From: Ostrinia nubilalis
Lineage: Eukaryota > Arthropoda > Insecta > Lepidoptera > Crambidae
Direction: 5' to 3'
Length of the DNA: 64,000 nt
NCBI RefSeq assembly: GCF_963855985.1
Contig: NC_087119.1
Location: forward strand, 4,442,001-4,506,000
Below are positions 12,150 to 23,914 of the stretch, one piece after another (within the stretch, counting starts at the first letter, position 1; every line of letters begins with the position of its first letter). The notes beneath the pieces are model-generated. The model saw only the letters and a program-made list of their open reading frames with translations, had not been told where the DNA came from and did not search any database. Made by a program: the position numbers and the translations under genes.

Positions 12150-13318
12150 TGGACTAAATATTTACAAATAAAAAATATGTCCCAAATCGTTGTCCAAGCA
12201 ACGCGACATGGTGCCCAGAATGCTGGCTGCATTTCCGCGCTGAATGACCAAACTGATTCTTTGACCAAGAACCGCAACCGCTTGGCTAATACCCTGTACA
12301 GCTGTCCCTGTGAGCACTTGGTCCCCACGGACCTAGCGTCTCGACCCCAAATGGCTCACATGTTTGAGCCATTTGGGGAGGTACTACTAAGAGCTACATA
12401 TTTGCGCCGCTTGAGGGATTCCGCTGATGCAGCAGCAGTACCAGCCCCAGACGAGGTTTGTGGAAGATGAGACGGTGCCAGTGTGTTTACGCAGGTGGCA
12501 TCCCACACTAGTGGCCGTCCCATCTTCCATGGAACCATCAGGTCTCTTACCATCACTCCGAACCAGGTCATTTGGTTTAAGAATGGCCGGTACGGAAGCG
12601 CTAGCAAGAGACCTGCGTATGATGTCAATAAGGCTGGCGTGACGGGAAAATCTCTCGGCACTTCTGCTGCATAACAGTCCGTGATGACTAAGGGAGTCAA
12701 CCATGTCACCGCAGGGACAGCGATGAGGGACAATACATGGTGCCCCCAAACGAAGCGAAACTGCTAAGTTAAAAGTGGTATTTTCTAAAAGCGTGCCAAT
12801 ATGAGTAGAAGGTAGGGAGTGAAGCCAAAGACCTGATTCCCACTCGGCTACAGCCAGAAGACGAGCTCGATCTGCAGAACTGGTAGACGTGTTTAATAAG
12901 TTATTCCGTACAAGTCTGCAGATCGGCTCGTCCCACTGCCTTTGTGAGATGAGAGACAACGGCAAGTTTTCAGAGCTTAACTGCCTCCAAGCGCGAAATG
13001 CCTTCGGCTAGGTGGATGGTAGTTGAGTCAGAACACTTACTCAGTATTTTTGAAACCAATCCACTGGTGCTATGAGCCGAAGACAAAAAAGCCGGTAGAG
13101 CAACACTGGAAATTTTGCGATTACCCAAACCTCCAAACCTAATAGGTAGAGAAGCTTGGGTCCATGATCGATCATCTAAAGGAATATTTAAAACGGAGGA
13201 AATGATTTGTTTTATAGAGTCATCTAATTTGGCTGTTAAGCAAGGGTATTTCCAAAAATGTGAAGAACGAATGCAATATGTGAATTTAGGGACAAAAAGA
13301 CAAAACAGGATATACCTA
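12150..13318 (-). pseudogene. C-terminal part of the retroelement: zinc-knuckle and PDG endonuclease-like region
   Basis: It continues the RT: KFTYCIRSSHFWKYPC, then DDRSWTQASLPIRFGGLGNR and LPAFLSSAHS. A 192-codon open frame (12965-12387) follows, with a Cys/His cluster (HRCPCGDMV...HHGLLC) and a KRPDG motif, then WDATC in another frame. A Cys-His knuckle followed by PD...D resembles the restriction-like endonuclease end of some LINEs, so that is my best guess for its role. The last part reads LVIQRGNAASILGT in shifted frame. Confidence 0.65.
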
Positions 13319-14650
13319 GTACAGTCAATTAATCATTATAGATGGAAATCCATGAAACACAATTTCTGACTTCGGGACTTTACTTAGACTAGTTAGGAGG
13401 TGAACATAGCAAAAGTCCCCGCCCCTAGCCCTTGAGCCGGCGGGGAGAGGGGGGTTTAATCGGTTTTTCGCTTAATCCTCGGAAACTATGCGTCCTAGTG
13501 ACATGACTACTATGAATCAAAAAAAGATTATTCAATTTGCTACAGGTGAGATAGTCAAGTTTTTCTATATCTTGTATAGTTTTCGCTGCATCTGCTCTAG
13601 AAGGTCTGTAATATTGGAAATTTTATTTTTGTCTTACATGATCCCATCACGAGAAAATCGACTAAATCAACATTGAGCAAACATTCTAGACATGCGGAAG
13701 CATGTTAAGCCTATTTCCAGGGAGGGGACTGCACCGTGCGTCTATTCAGACGAACCAATAGGTGCCACTTTTGACCCCTCATCACCCAAAAACTACAGTG
13801 CATTAACACTTCAAAGGCTCATGTGTTGAGTCTTGCTGGATAAACATGAGCTTCAAATGGCACTGCCAGATTTTGTATGGAAGGTGGCGTCTTTTTTTTT
13901 TCGCGCGGCCATCGACCAAACTTTGTTTTTTTGATTACAAAATAGTGTAATAAACCAAACTTACTAGGTATGACATGTGTACCTCTAAACTCAGTCTGAA
14001 CTGAGTTACAAGCATTAGAAGTTTAATGATTTACATACTAGGTTTGCTTTTTGCGCGCAAGTTTTGTAAGAAATTGCAACAAAATATTGCGATATTTTCT
14101 TATTGCGCTGATTCTACTCCACACCGATGTCTGGAGCCTTTAATGGATGGTATTGTTTGTTTACACATACAATGTCACTATTTTGTTGCAATTTCTTACA
14201 AAACTTGCGCGCAAAAAGCAAATCTAGTATGTAAATCATCAAACTTCTGATGCTCGTAACTCAATTCAGACTGAGTTTAGAGGTATACATGTCATAGTAA
14301 GTTTCGTTTATTACACTATTTTGTATCCAAAAAACATGGTTTGGTCGATGGCCGCGCGAAAAAAAAAGACGCCAATTTCTGGCATTGTCTTTTCATAAAT
14401 ATACCTCAAACAGTTCTTTAGGTATTGACGTCCATAGTAGTCATGACACTAGGACGCATAGTTTCCGAGGATTAAGCGAAAAACCGAAAAGTGGTACCTT
14501 TAAACCCCCCTCTCCCCGCCGGATTAAGGACTAAGGGCGGGGACTTTTGTTATGTTCACCTCCTAACTAGTCTAAATAAAGTCCCGAGGGCAGAAATTGT
14601 GTTCCACGGATTTCTCTCTACACCGTCGTTAAAGCATTCATTGACTGAAC
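13319..14650. mobile_element. Long-arm foldback transposon (foldback 1) inserted in the retroelement
   Basis: Left end TA|GTACAGTCAATTAAT and right end (complement) TA|GTTCAGTCAATGAATGC are mirrored. The arms continue for several hundred bases through AACACAATTTCTG, GACTAGTTAGGAGGTGAACA and the CCGCCGG-rich block, down to a loop near 14088-14177 that lies between TTGCAACAAAAT and its complement. The left arm has about 330 extra bases (13515-13855). TA flanks both ends. Removing it rejoins the retroelement's coding sequence, which fixes the boundaries. No transposase is encoded. Confidence 0.85.
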
Positions 14651-15665
14651 TAATAATTGTGCACGCCATTGTGTGTTAATTTTAAGTAAACGGTTCGAAA
14701 CATTTTCAAAGCTCTGTAATTTTTCGTCTGTAAAAGAAGCAAACGATTCCTCCATTATAGGAGACCCAAGGAGGCGAAGCGAATCTCTTTTAATAATTTT
14801 TATATTGGGAGCTATGGAATAAAAATTCGAAATGACACTCTCTGAATTAGGACAGGAGTCACCTGACTCCATTTTGTACCTACAAACAATTCACATTTTG
14901 AAAAACTTAAATCTAAGCCGGTTTTTTTAAAGTTTTGTGTTAGCATATTCAAATCGGCCAAAACTGTATTAGGGTCTCCTCCAAAGGCCCCGTCGTCTAA
15001 ATACCACATATTTAATTTGGAATTTAGTAAGGTTATGAAAGGATGAATTGATAAGCCAAAAATAGCTGGACCAAGAGGGTCACCTTGCTGACACCCAAGA
15101 GCAGACTCAATGATATTATCCTTATATAATAGTTTGTTTGGGGTGCTATAGCATTGCCAAAGGAAAGGATAAATCATTGGAGCCTTAGTTTTTATTTGTG
15201 TCAGCAAGACTGAAATAAAAACCTATCCACTGAATTAAAAGCATTTTTAACATCCACTTTCAGCAGGACGTCGCTGGGATTACTATACAAAAAAGAGCGC
15301 ATTGAATGGATGGCGGCTTCGCAACCGCCTTTTATACCAAAACCTAACTGGACAGGTTCAAAATAAGCTGCAAGGCTATCGGAAACAGCCCTACAGCAAA
15401 TTTTGGCGGCTAGTCGTCTCAGAATTGAGCCAACGGCAATGGGTCGAATGTCATCATCCTTTTTTTTTGAGGGCACAGAGATTGGCTCCATAAAAAATAT
15501 TTATAAATTGAGGGTTCAACTCCTTCAGGAGAATAGTACCGGCTTCGCCACAGTTAGCACTTACTAGGTCTTTGAGATGGTGTGGAGTAAGGTCATCCAA
15601 GCCGCCCGCAGAACTTTCACTAGGTATTAGAAGAACGGGAGCTAGGTATGGAAATGATAGGCTTG
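14651..15665 (-). pseudogene. Reverse transcriptase domain remnant
   Basis: Conserved RT blocks are visible in order: LDDLTPHHLKDLV, FYGANLCALKKK, DIRPIAVGSILRRLAAKI, VQLGFGIKGGCEAAIHS, LLKVDVKNAFNSVDR (first catalytic Asp), GCQQGDPLGPAIF, and YLDDG at about 15003-14989 (catalytic Asp pair). Two frameshifts (near 15490 and 15205) and the foldback insertion inactivate it. This IRPIAVGS/GCQQGDPLGP type of RT is common in insect genomes. Confidence 0.85.
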
Positions 15666-18540
15666 CCACGGTGCACTACAATTTTGCTTAATTCTGTTTG
15701 TCAATGATTGATAGTTGTTTGGTTTAGTTTTTATGTGTAAAACTCTATAAGAAAAAGTAAACAAATAGGAACTCTAACATTTAACGAAGGTACCTACTGT
15801 TTCAAAAAGAGTAGAATACCCTGTTGTATTAGGACCTTATTGGTTAAAATAAAATAAAAAAACATGATCGCTTAAATTGTTTAAGTGCAAAAAATTACTC
15901 TATTACAAGAAATTTAATTCAACGTATTGCTTCAGTTCATAGCAGGAACGATTAATACTAGAGTTCAATAAATAATAATATTGTGGAATTATTTTGGGGG
16001 ATGATGGAAAATGCCCTGTTCTTATGAGATAGGTTTGACGTGAGCACAGCGCGGCTATTCATACGATTTGACAGCTCAAGCGCGCCAGTGTGCATATTTT
16101 AATATATTAATGTAGTAGGACATTTAAGGTAAAACATTTAACTTGAGATAGTCCTTAAATAAACTTTACGTATCTGTATTATCCAACCATATAAAACAAA
16201 GAAAACTGTGAGACTCTTCACGACTGTGCTAAAATTGTGTTTGTGTTGTGCTGTTTATGCTTGAATTGAATCGGCGTTTTCCGTTACAGTTTTCCGGTAC
16301 GTAAACCAGCATACCTGACCTAAGAGTGAACCTTTTTTTCTGTGCTTTATCTGCGATCAGTCTCACGACTATGAGCGGATGAGTTATAGAGTCCTTTGGA
16401 TGTTGTCTTCTCCATTGAGAAAAATAATCATTTACATATCCCTACATCCTCTATTGCAGATTTAGGATGTCATGACTCTTGAAGCGTTTGCTATAGCTTT
16501 GTTTCAGCAATAACGTAAATTTCCAGGTTCATTTCTTCCGACAGTACCTACCTATCACAAAACTCATTATATTGCTAATGTTGAAAATACGCAAACATAG
16601 AGTTCAATATTTACTGAGAAATCGCATTTAATAAATGTGATTAAAAGTCGGAGTTTATTTCGCTTTTCGCAAACCCTTCAATTTTGGTTAATAATTTGCC
16701 TGCTGCTGCTGGTAATTAACCAGCAAACATATGAAACGGCCAAATTTATTTTAATAAGGAACATTTTCGTGTTGTAAATTACGCGCAATAATTTTAAAAC
16801 CTTCGTAAAATTTACCTAACATTTTAATGTACCTACCTAATATTCCTACATTATTCTTAGACAAAAATCTGAAATATTGAAAATTTTAACTATCTGAAAA
16901 ATAATCTGTAGAAAGCAAATATTAGTTTAGGGCACTATTATTTTAAAATAAAACGTGAACGTGAACTTTGTTAAGTATTATTTTGCAGTATTAAGCGATG
17001 ATAAACATTAATTACTTATATTTTTAAAATACGTATTCCATCATACCAGAACTAGCTGACTATATAATAATGATACATAATAAATGATCTGAACCAATTA
17101 AGAATAATAATAAACATGTCTTGTCTTTGTATCAGATCATGCGACAATTTATGTGCCCGTAACTGGAATAACTCAATAAAATAACTTGGTATTCTCAGCC
17201 AATATACAAATATTCCAAATAATATTACGTGTACTTCGGTAAACCCACCTCAATTAAATGGTAGAGTCTAGGTGACTTGGTATGTTTTTCAAGTTTTCTT
17301 TAAAGCAAGATGTTAACGTACGCATAATTAAGGCTTCAAAACATGCCCAAAAAGCCTCGATTTCAGTATTCATATTAAAAGATTCAAATTGACATACGTT
17401 GCTTCTACGAGTAGGTATACATATTTTGTGCTGTGGAACGGTTCCATATTATTTCATTGTTTTTGACAGCACTAATTAGCAATTCCGAATCAATTTGTTC
17501 GGAACTCATTATGTGTGCGTGAGCGTTCTTTGCTCCTGGACTACTGACAGTTGACCTTCAAAATGGCGGAGGCGGCTAGCCGGCAGGTGGCGACAGCCGC
17601 GAACGCGTCGACAGCACGGCGGCGGCATGTCGACAGCTAGCCGTCGCCTTCTGACGTCAACTGCAGTTACATGCGTCGACAGAAAATTGCTGTTCGTGTG
17701 GAAGAACCCTTAAATGTAGCTTAGTATGATCTCCTAAGTTAGGGTAACGATGTCAAAGGCGACTATTTACGCTTCCATTAGCGCCAAACGCCGAGGTACT
17801 TGTGATTTAACTGCCCGGATTAATCCTGGGATCAATCTGTAAGGTCAATTGAGTATTGACGTCGCTCTACGACAATATAGGTTTTGGGTTTTGGCCTTTA
17901 AAATCATAAAATTAAGATTTTAAACTCTTCTACCAGACGAATTCAGTTGTACCTATTAACAAATACAATCAAGAAGCTCTTATTTTCAAAGCCCAAATAA
18001 AAGGATTTTTTGTCATTAAAATTGCTTCCTCTTGTAGCTATTACAATGTCTTTAGTAGTTCACAAGATTCGACGTTGACAATATTTGATAAGCTTCTTTC
18101 GATATAAATGAAAATTAATCTTATTCGCATCCCAGGCGGTGTGCCCTTCTACATCTAGTCGTTCCACAATATGGCGTTAATGCAGACAACAACTTATTAC
18201 TTGGAAACTGAAACCCGAGCGATCGCTTAGTATCTAATGCAATTAATTAATTAGTTGCGGCAGCAGTCGCTGTGGCAGTCAGCTCAATACAGATTTCACA
18301 CGTTTGTACACATATGTGATTGCTATCTGCTGTTTTGCTTATGGTAGGTTAAGTTAAGAGATCATGTATGCTGATTATTGTTTTCTTTGTTTGCTGATTA
18401 TTGTTTTCTTTGTTTGCAGGCATCCTAATTCTTTTATTTTAATAAGAAAGCATGTCAGTAGATAAGCTAACAAAGAGGCTCAAATAATTACAATAGGTGA
18501 AAAGGTCGATGAAATTGTCTGTATTAATGAGATTTTATGA
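15666..18540. other. Intronic stretch; GC-rich island at 17560-17700
   Basis: Largely AT-rich without recognisable ORFs. At 17550-17700 a CpG-rich block has an ATG in good context (AAAATGGCGG, 17563) opening only 25 codons before a stop, and an inverted pair (GGCGGCTAGCC / GCTAGCCGTCGCC). It may be the GC-rich core of a MITE or an alternative promoter of the surrounding gene; I cannot decide. Confidence 0.35.
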
Positions 18541-18679
18541 GATTTATCAAGACACTAGGGGAACCTGTTGTACTTAGGCTTAGGCCAGTTTTCTGGATTT
18601 TGATTTTAAAAAAATAACGGTTCTAGTCAAGCTTGTATAGTGTGTATGTATGTAAAGATCATTTAATTAACTACATAAT

Positions 18680-19091
18680 TCATTGATAAAATTGTTCCTG
18701 AATAAGCGCAGCCAGCTCCTGCCATTTTTTAGAGTCCCATGATAAAGGGCATTTTATTTTATTAGCCTTTGCGAACTGGTATGCCAGTACTTTCACGTCT
18801 TTTAAAGTCAAGCCAAACTGAAGGTTTGCTGCATCTTTGATGTAGTCCACTAGCATTTTCTCTTCCTCTTCATTGAAAACTTTTTTGACTGCCAGATTAT
18901 CTCGTAAATCTTGCACAAAGGAGCCTTCTTTCATCATGTGGCGGTAGTACCGTCTCAAAGTGGTTCGAGGAATGCGAAAATGTACAGAAGCATCATGAAG
19001 CGTAAATTTCTTCGCCTTCACTAATTTAACAGCATTTTCAATTTTTTTTTGTGTCAAGCACAGGTCGCTTAATATTTTCCTTGCTTCGCGG
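18680..19091 (-). pseudogene. Pogo/Tigger-like transposase N-terminal fragment (psq-type helix-turn-helix)
   Basis: A 125-codon minus-strand frame reads IENAVKLVKAKKFTLHDASV and FRIPRTTLRRYYRHM, the pipsqueak-type HTH of pogo/jerky transposases and their domesticated relatives. FGLTLKDVKVLAYQFAKANK and CPLSWDSKKW follow, the start of the CENP-B-type second domain. An upstream ATG (19091, MPRSKENIKRP) is out of frame by one base at an A run near 19040-19047. At the other end the KMAGAG motif is shifted into another frame and the DDE domain is absent. It is therefore a broken N-terminal third, not a working gene. Confidence 0.7.
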
Positions 19092-20305
19092 CATTGTACA
19101 TACTTATAACGAAATATTTTTTTTTATTACAGTAAAAACGTATGCATTGTTGGCCGTATTAGTGACCAAAACGATGTACCTTGGCCAGTGACCGAGGTAC
19201 ATCGCTAGTTGGGTGGCCAAGGTACAACATTGCGACAACTTCACTCAATAAGCCTAATAAACCCACTTCAGATTGAGGTTAGGATCTGACACTCATATCG
19301 TCCAGTAGCTGGATAAACAAAGATTATATTGTAACTAGGTATAATGAAATTTTAAAATAATGAAACGTAAGCAAATCATATTATAATCACTAATTTGTAG
19401 GCAATCAATGATATTATAATATCATTGTAGGCAATGGAATTATTTTCACACAATAATACAACGAAAATCGTATTTATAGCAATGCAGAGTATCAATTGGC
19501 ATACTTATTAATCGTATGCACAAAAAAGAGAATATATCAAAAACAATAAAAAAATGGTCATTTGTGGACAAACAAAAGGTACATTACGTTACTTTTACGA
19601 TTCATGGATAATTGAGAATGGTACATGCTTGTTTAGCGTTCGTAAACAGAACTGACCACAATATTTGGGTACAGGCAGCCTGTTATTTGGAAGCTTGCAA
19701 ATTAAATTATTTGTGTTGATTGATTTTCATTAGTGTAATCTACTCGTGCTAATGTCCTCTTTAATGTAGTCCATTAATTAAGAAGTGTTTATTACATATT
19801 CGGTGTTTTAAACGCTTTGGTTATTTCAGTGGGCAATACGATGTGGTCATCGATTTAGAACAGCTCATTTTACTTAAAACAAATATTTTTTAAATAAATG
19901 TGACAACACATAAAAGCACTTACGTACCTGTAAGATGCTGACTTGTTTTTCTCAATTTATCTCTAAAACTTTTTGCTACTTACTACTTATCTGACACATG
20001 ATTTTTTGTCTAGTTTACCTTTCCCTTATTTCGCTGTTTATGTTCTGGAAGCGTCTACGATTCATTGGCATCAATTTTGAAAGGTCGAAACGGTAAATGA
20101 TAAAGCAACGCTTTCAATCAAATCCTTTGATGGCAGTATTCCCTGAATACGAGTTTCCTCTTATTGTAAATTATGCCGAAAAGGATTTCGTCTCGAAAGC
20201 ATCTCTTCCCCCAATTAGCAACTACGTGCTCGTATTATTGTTTTACAGGTCCCTCATAAATATTGTAATAACATAATACGCGTGGACATAAAAATCCAAC
20301 TTCTA
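19092..20305. other. Intronic stretch; repeated GTACCTTGGCC words near 19170-19230
   Basis: The short segment 19170-19225 contains GTACCTTGGCC and related words in both orientations, possibly the end of the pogo-like element. The remainder is AT-rich with no gene found. Confidence 0.35.
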
Positions 20306-20352
20306 CAGGGTGGAAACGATAAGTGATCTCACTCGATTATTTCTAAACTATA

Positions 20353-21420
20353 AGGGAGAGGGGGGCAGCTTTGAACAATTTTCATAGTTTATTAAATATC
20401 TTCTAAATTTGACTGATTTCATAAATTTTTTCTTCCTAGATAGAGGTCATGGTTATCACACAACAAAATAATGATGTTCTTCTTAATTGTTCATGAACGC
20501 TTATTAAGATATTTAGATTTTTGCACAGACCTGTAAATGTTCAAAACTGCCCCGTAGTCGGCAGCCTTGAACACGCTTGGGGCAGTTTTGAATTAGTATT
20601 TTTTTCAATGAAATAAAACTGAATATTTTGAAGTGTATTTTTTAAATAATTAATAAACAAAATTCTAAATGATCAGTGTCATTTGGGATCAATTTAACAT
20701 GTTTATTTTATTTTAAATCACTCTGTACAAAGTAACCCAAAACTTAGGGATATTATTAAAAAAAAGTAAATATAAGATATATCAATTAACTAAATACTAA
20801 TAAACTTTCTGTTTAATGACACATCAAAGACAAAACTGCATAATTTTAAAAATATCAATCATCTACTAAAACTAGCTTTAGCCCGGACTTCACCCAGCTT
20901 GAAATTTTATCTGTTACAGTAAAGCAATCTGCTTATTTTTTATGAAAGAACCTTCTACGAAGTATTAGAAAACTTAAAAAGTTTCATAATACCACTGAAA
21001 AAAGAAAATTGATAAAGTTCAAAGGTGCCCCAACCATTTCGTTCAAAGCTGCCCCATGGGTATATTTCCAGAAAAAAACATAAATTTCATAACGGAACAT
21101 ACTTTTATGTTGCAATTTCTTATCAAATATTCATTGAAACTATTTAAACTTCCATATAGTACACAAACCACTCAATATTTTATAAAACTACGTCCACAAA
21201 AACCTTAGAACCAAAATAAAAAAGTGCGAAACTGGCAGTCAAAAACAAAAAAGCACTTTTACCGGTTAACCTACAGTTAAATATTAAAAATGAGATGTGA
21301 CAGCTATGCGCATCAGTGTTGGCAATATAAATTATGATTTATACCATTGTAGCCTAAACCAGTGATTTTTAAATTCATTTGTTCTAAGCTGCCCCTGTCC
21401 AAAGCTGCCCCCCTCTCCCC
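20353..21420. mobile_element. Inverted-repeat element with GGGGCAGC motifs inserted in the host MITE
   Basis: Ends AGGGAGAGGGGGGCAGC and the complement of GCTGCCCCCCTCTCCCC, with TA flanking. The copy of the host MITE at 56740 shows the uninterrupted site (AACTATACAAGATATCG), proving the boundaries. Variants of the motif GGGGCAGCTTTGAAC recur inside (about 20365, 20540, 20575, 21025, 21040, 21385, 21400) in both orientations, resembling subterminal transposase-binding repeats. No ORF of note. Confidence 0.85.
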
Positions 21421-22007
21421 TACAAGATATCGAAAAACTGATTACTGATCCTGAAAGTGCTTCAGGAGTTCTTTTAAACGATATCAGTAATATGTTACAG
21501 AATTAACTGGATCCATCCGAAAATTCAATGTTTTCAGCCTCCATACTAAATGTATGCCACTATGCCAGCCACACAATATTAGAAGTGTTTTTATTTTTAT
21601 TTTTAACAATAAACACTTAAAATTAACTCGTAAATTGCATTCTTATTTAAAATTATTCATGGAAAACATTGGTTTTAGGCTTTACTTGCTATAATATTAT
21701 CAAGACATGAGTGCCATGACTGTGGCAGTAGGTACTAAATGTATGGAAGCTGGTAACATTGAATTTTCTGATAAATCCAGTTTATTTTATAACTTATTAT
21801 TGGTACCGTTAGACACAGCTCGAGAAGCACCTTCAGGATCAGTAACCAGTTTTTGGATATCTTGTAGTTTCTAATATTTTATAATGTGGTTTTACTAAAT
21901 GTATGGAGGCTGGAAACGTTGAATTTTCAAATAGATGCAGTTTATTTTGTAACCTATTATTGGTACCATTGGATAGAGCTCGTGAAACTTCAGGTTCAGA
22001 ATGTCCA

Positions 22008-22095
22008 ATTCCCAAAATGTCCAACGGTTTCAAAATGTCCAATTCCCAGAATGTTCAATTCCCAAAATGTCCAATTCCCGAAATGTCCAGTAAGC
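22008..22095. repeat. Minisatellite, about 16-bp unit AATGTCCAATTCCCAA
   Basis: About five imperfect copies of AATGTCCAATTCCCAA lie in tandem inside the host MITE. The open frames over it simply repeat the unit. Confidence 0.8.
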
Positions 22096-22348
22096 ACTAT
22101 CAGGATCAGTAACCAGTTTTTGGATATCTTGTATAGTTTGGAAATAATCGAGTGAGATCACTTATCGTTTTCACCCTGTATATAATTTTCGCAGTAGGAA
22201 AGTTTACTTAATAAACGGACTAATGATCTATGTAAAAAGATATTTTTATTAAGATTCTAAACACAAATAGTCTAGCGGCCATGCTCTTGGGGTGAAAATA
22301 GGAAACAATGGTGCTCAAGTTAATGAGGCGGGTAACCTTGGCTTAGTT

Positions 22349-22366
22349 TCTCTCTCTCTCTCTCTT
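22349..22366. repeat. (TC)n microsatellite
   Basis: Nine TC dinucleotides in a row. Confidence 0.9.
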
Positions 22367-22443
22367 TATATTGAGATAGTGGTATTTTGTTGTTTGGTTG
22401 TCAAGTTAGAAATACTTACATTTTGTTTTACTATCATCTAGAA

Positions 22444-22677
22444 CAGTCTTTCCCAAAGTGGGCGATAACGCCCCCTTGTAGGCGCTGCAGGATTAAAGGG
22501 GGGCGGTAAGAGACCCAGAAAAAAAATCGGGACGTTGTGTAGAAGCTTGGGAGGCGTCATTTACTAGGAGGACTCTTAGACACCGACTGAGCACTCGACA
22601 CTCGACTACAAATGGGGGCGCTAAAAAAAATTTATTCTCAAAGTGGGCAGTATACAAAATAAGTTTGGGAACCGCTG
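22444..22677. mobile_element. hAT-type MITE with perfect 8-bp target duplication
   Basis: The element begins CAGTCTTTCCCAAAGTGGG and ends TTTGGGAACCGCTG, an inverted repeat of the CAGTGGTTCCCAAA type seen in hAT elements. It is flanked by ATCTAGAA at 22436-22443 and at 22678-22685. Length 234 bases; non-autonomous. Confidence 0.9.
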
Positions 22678-22685
22678 ATCTAGAA

Positions 22686-23914
22686 CTAGGAACTAGGTGG
22701 ATGGTGGTAGGAACCACTGAATCGCATCAATAATTTCTGTTGTCTCGAAAGTGACAGAGCACCAATATGCCTCAATTTATGAGCAAATTCAGGTTCACTG
22801 TTTTGACGTTTTGCTAATCCAACTGATTGAATGTGGCGTCATATGCTTTTGGATCAAATGAAAAAACAAAATGTGATTAAATATAAGATCATTTATGTGT
22901 GCAAAACTAAATAGCCGCATCTTAACCTATTTTTCACTTTAAAACAAAACAATATGTTATGGACATTATGGCAAAGTAATATTACGCAAGAAACAGTCCA
23001 AACTCATAATGCCAAATTATATTAATTAATATACTTAATTATGCAAATCGTTCAAAATCTGTGGCTGTACGTACACGAGCACTATACACGAGCCAAATTT
23101 CTCTTTTATGATATTTGTAAGTACTAAGGTTACATTTTGAAATAATCACTGATCAATGTAATTCATTTATTACTTTTACCTCGACTGTCGGCAATTATTC
23201 ATAATAACCGGCGATTATTAATATTTTTTAATTTATCACATTCATCGTAACATATATCTTATTTTGGAATTTACGTCAGCTTTGTACACAAGCACAAAAA
23301 TTCTGATATTTTTCCCTTGATTACAGTGTTATTATAAAACATATTATTCCATGATCGTAGCTGCGTTAGAGCATTTTTGTTTCCCTTTTTCTAATTTGCA
23401 TATTTTGGATCAATTGGTAGGTATAGTTTTAAACTCGTTTGTAGTGTAGAGCTTATAATCATTTGAAATAGTGATAGATAAAACAGAAACAAGTGGTTTA
23501 TCATTGTAATCATAATCGCATGAACTCATTGCGTCTATACTTAGAACGGTATTATGCCCTAGAAACTTTTATAATACTTATAGATGTTCGGTCCAGTAAT
23601 GTGTGGAAGCAAGAAAATAATATATACCTTCAGCATATGAAATATTAAAATCAGGGTTATTAAAACCTGCAATAATACCTATACTTTTGAACCGCAATCG
23701 AAACTGCCAAAATTGAAATGATACTTATTAACGTGAATATTTTAAAACTGAATTGTGCATGATACATTATGCGAGTTTCCCCTCCGGAAATTTGTGGTAA
23801 GCTTATCAATATGTAATCGGATAGTCTTCTGCAAAATATAAAATTATTTTAATAAATTGTTTCTCAACAGTGGATATAAATAATTGTTGCAACATAAAAG
23901 ATGATCGAGGTATA
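22686..23914. other. AT-rich intronic stretch, nothing recognised
   Basis: No coding frame, RNA or repeat boundary could be supported here. Confidence 0.5.

Larger units (their letters stand above)
12150..15665 (-). mobile_element. 5'-truncated non-LTR-type retroelement, interrupted by a foldback element
   Basis: Read on the minus strand, 15665 to 14651 encodes a reverse transcriptase and 13318 to about 12150 its C-terminal part; the two are separated by an insertion (13319-14650). The 5' end is truncated inside the coding region, as is typical of LINE copies. Frames break near 15490 (in an A/T run), near 15200, at the insertion and around 12700-12450. The 3' end shows a stop and AT-rich sequence without a clear poly(A) tail. 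Target duplications were not resolved. Confidence 0.75.
20306..22178. mobile_element. TA-flanked MITE with nested insertion (host MITE)
   Basis: Ends CAGGGTGGAAACGATAAGTG and the complement of CTTATCGTTTTCACCCTG, with TA on both sides. Subterminal GATCTCACTCGATTATTTC is mirrored. A second, right-truncated copy lies at 56701-56880. Internally it holds the 20353-21420 insertion, a partial tandem duplication (about 21725-21860 and 21895-22005) and the 22008-22095 minisatellite. No coding capacity. Confidence 0.8.

Noticed and set aside
12177..12674. Plus-strand frames of 60-97 codons
   Set aside because: They mirror the retroelement's minus-strand coding sequence.
14612..14650. Initially read as retroelement coding sequence shared with 34660-34708
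   Set aside because: The shared bases are the terminal repeat of foldback 1, and extend beyond the protein's frame; the boundary was moved to the TA at 14651.
17563..17640. Short ORF from ATGGCGG in a GC-rich island
   Set aside because: Only 25 codons before a stop; no donor that would join it to the AIP3 gene in frame was seen.
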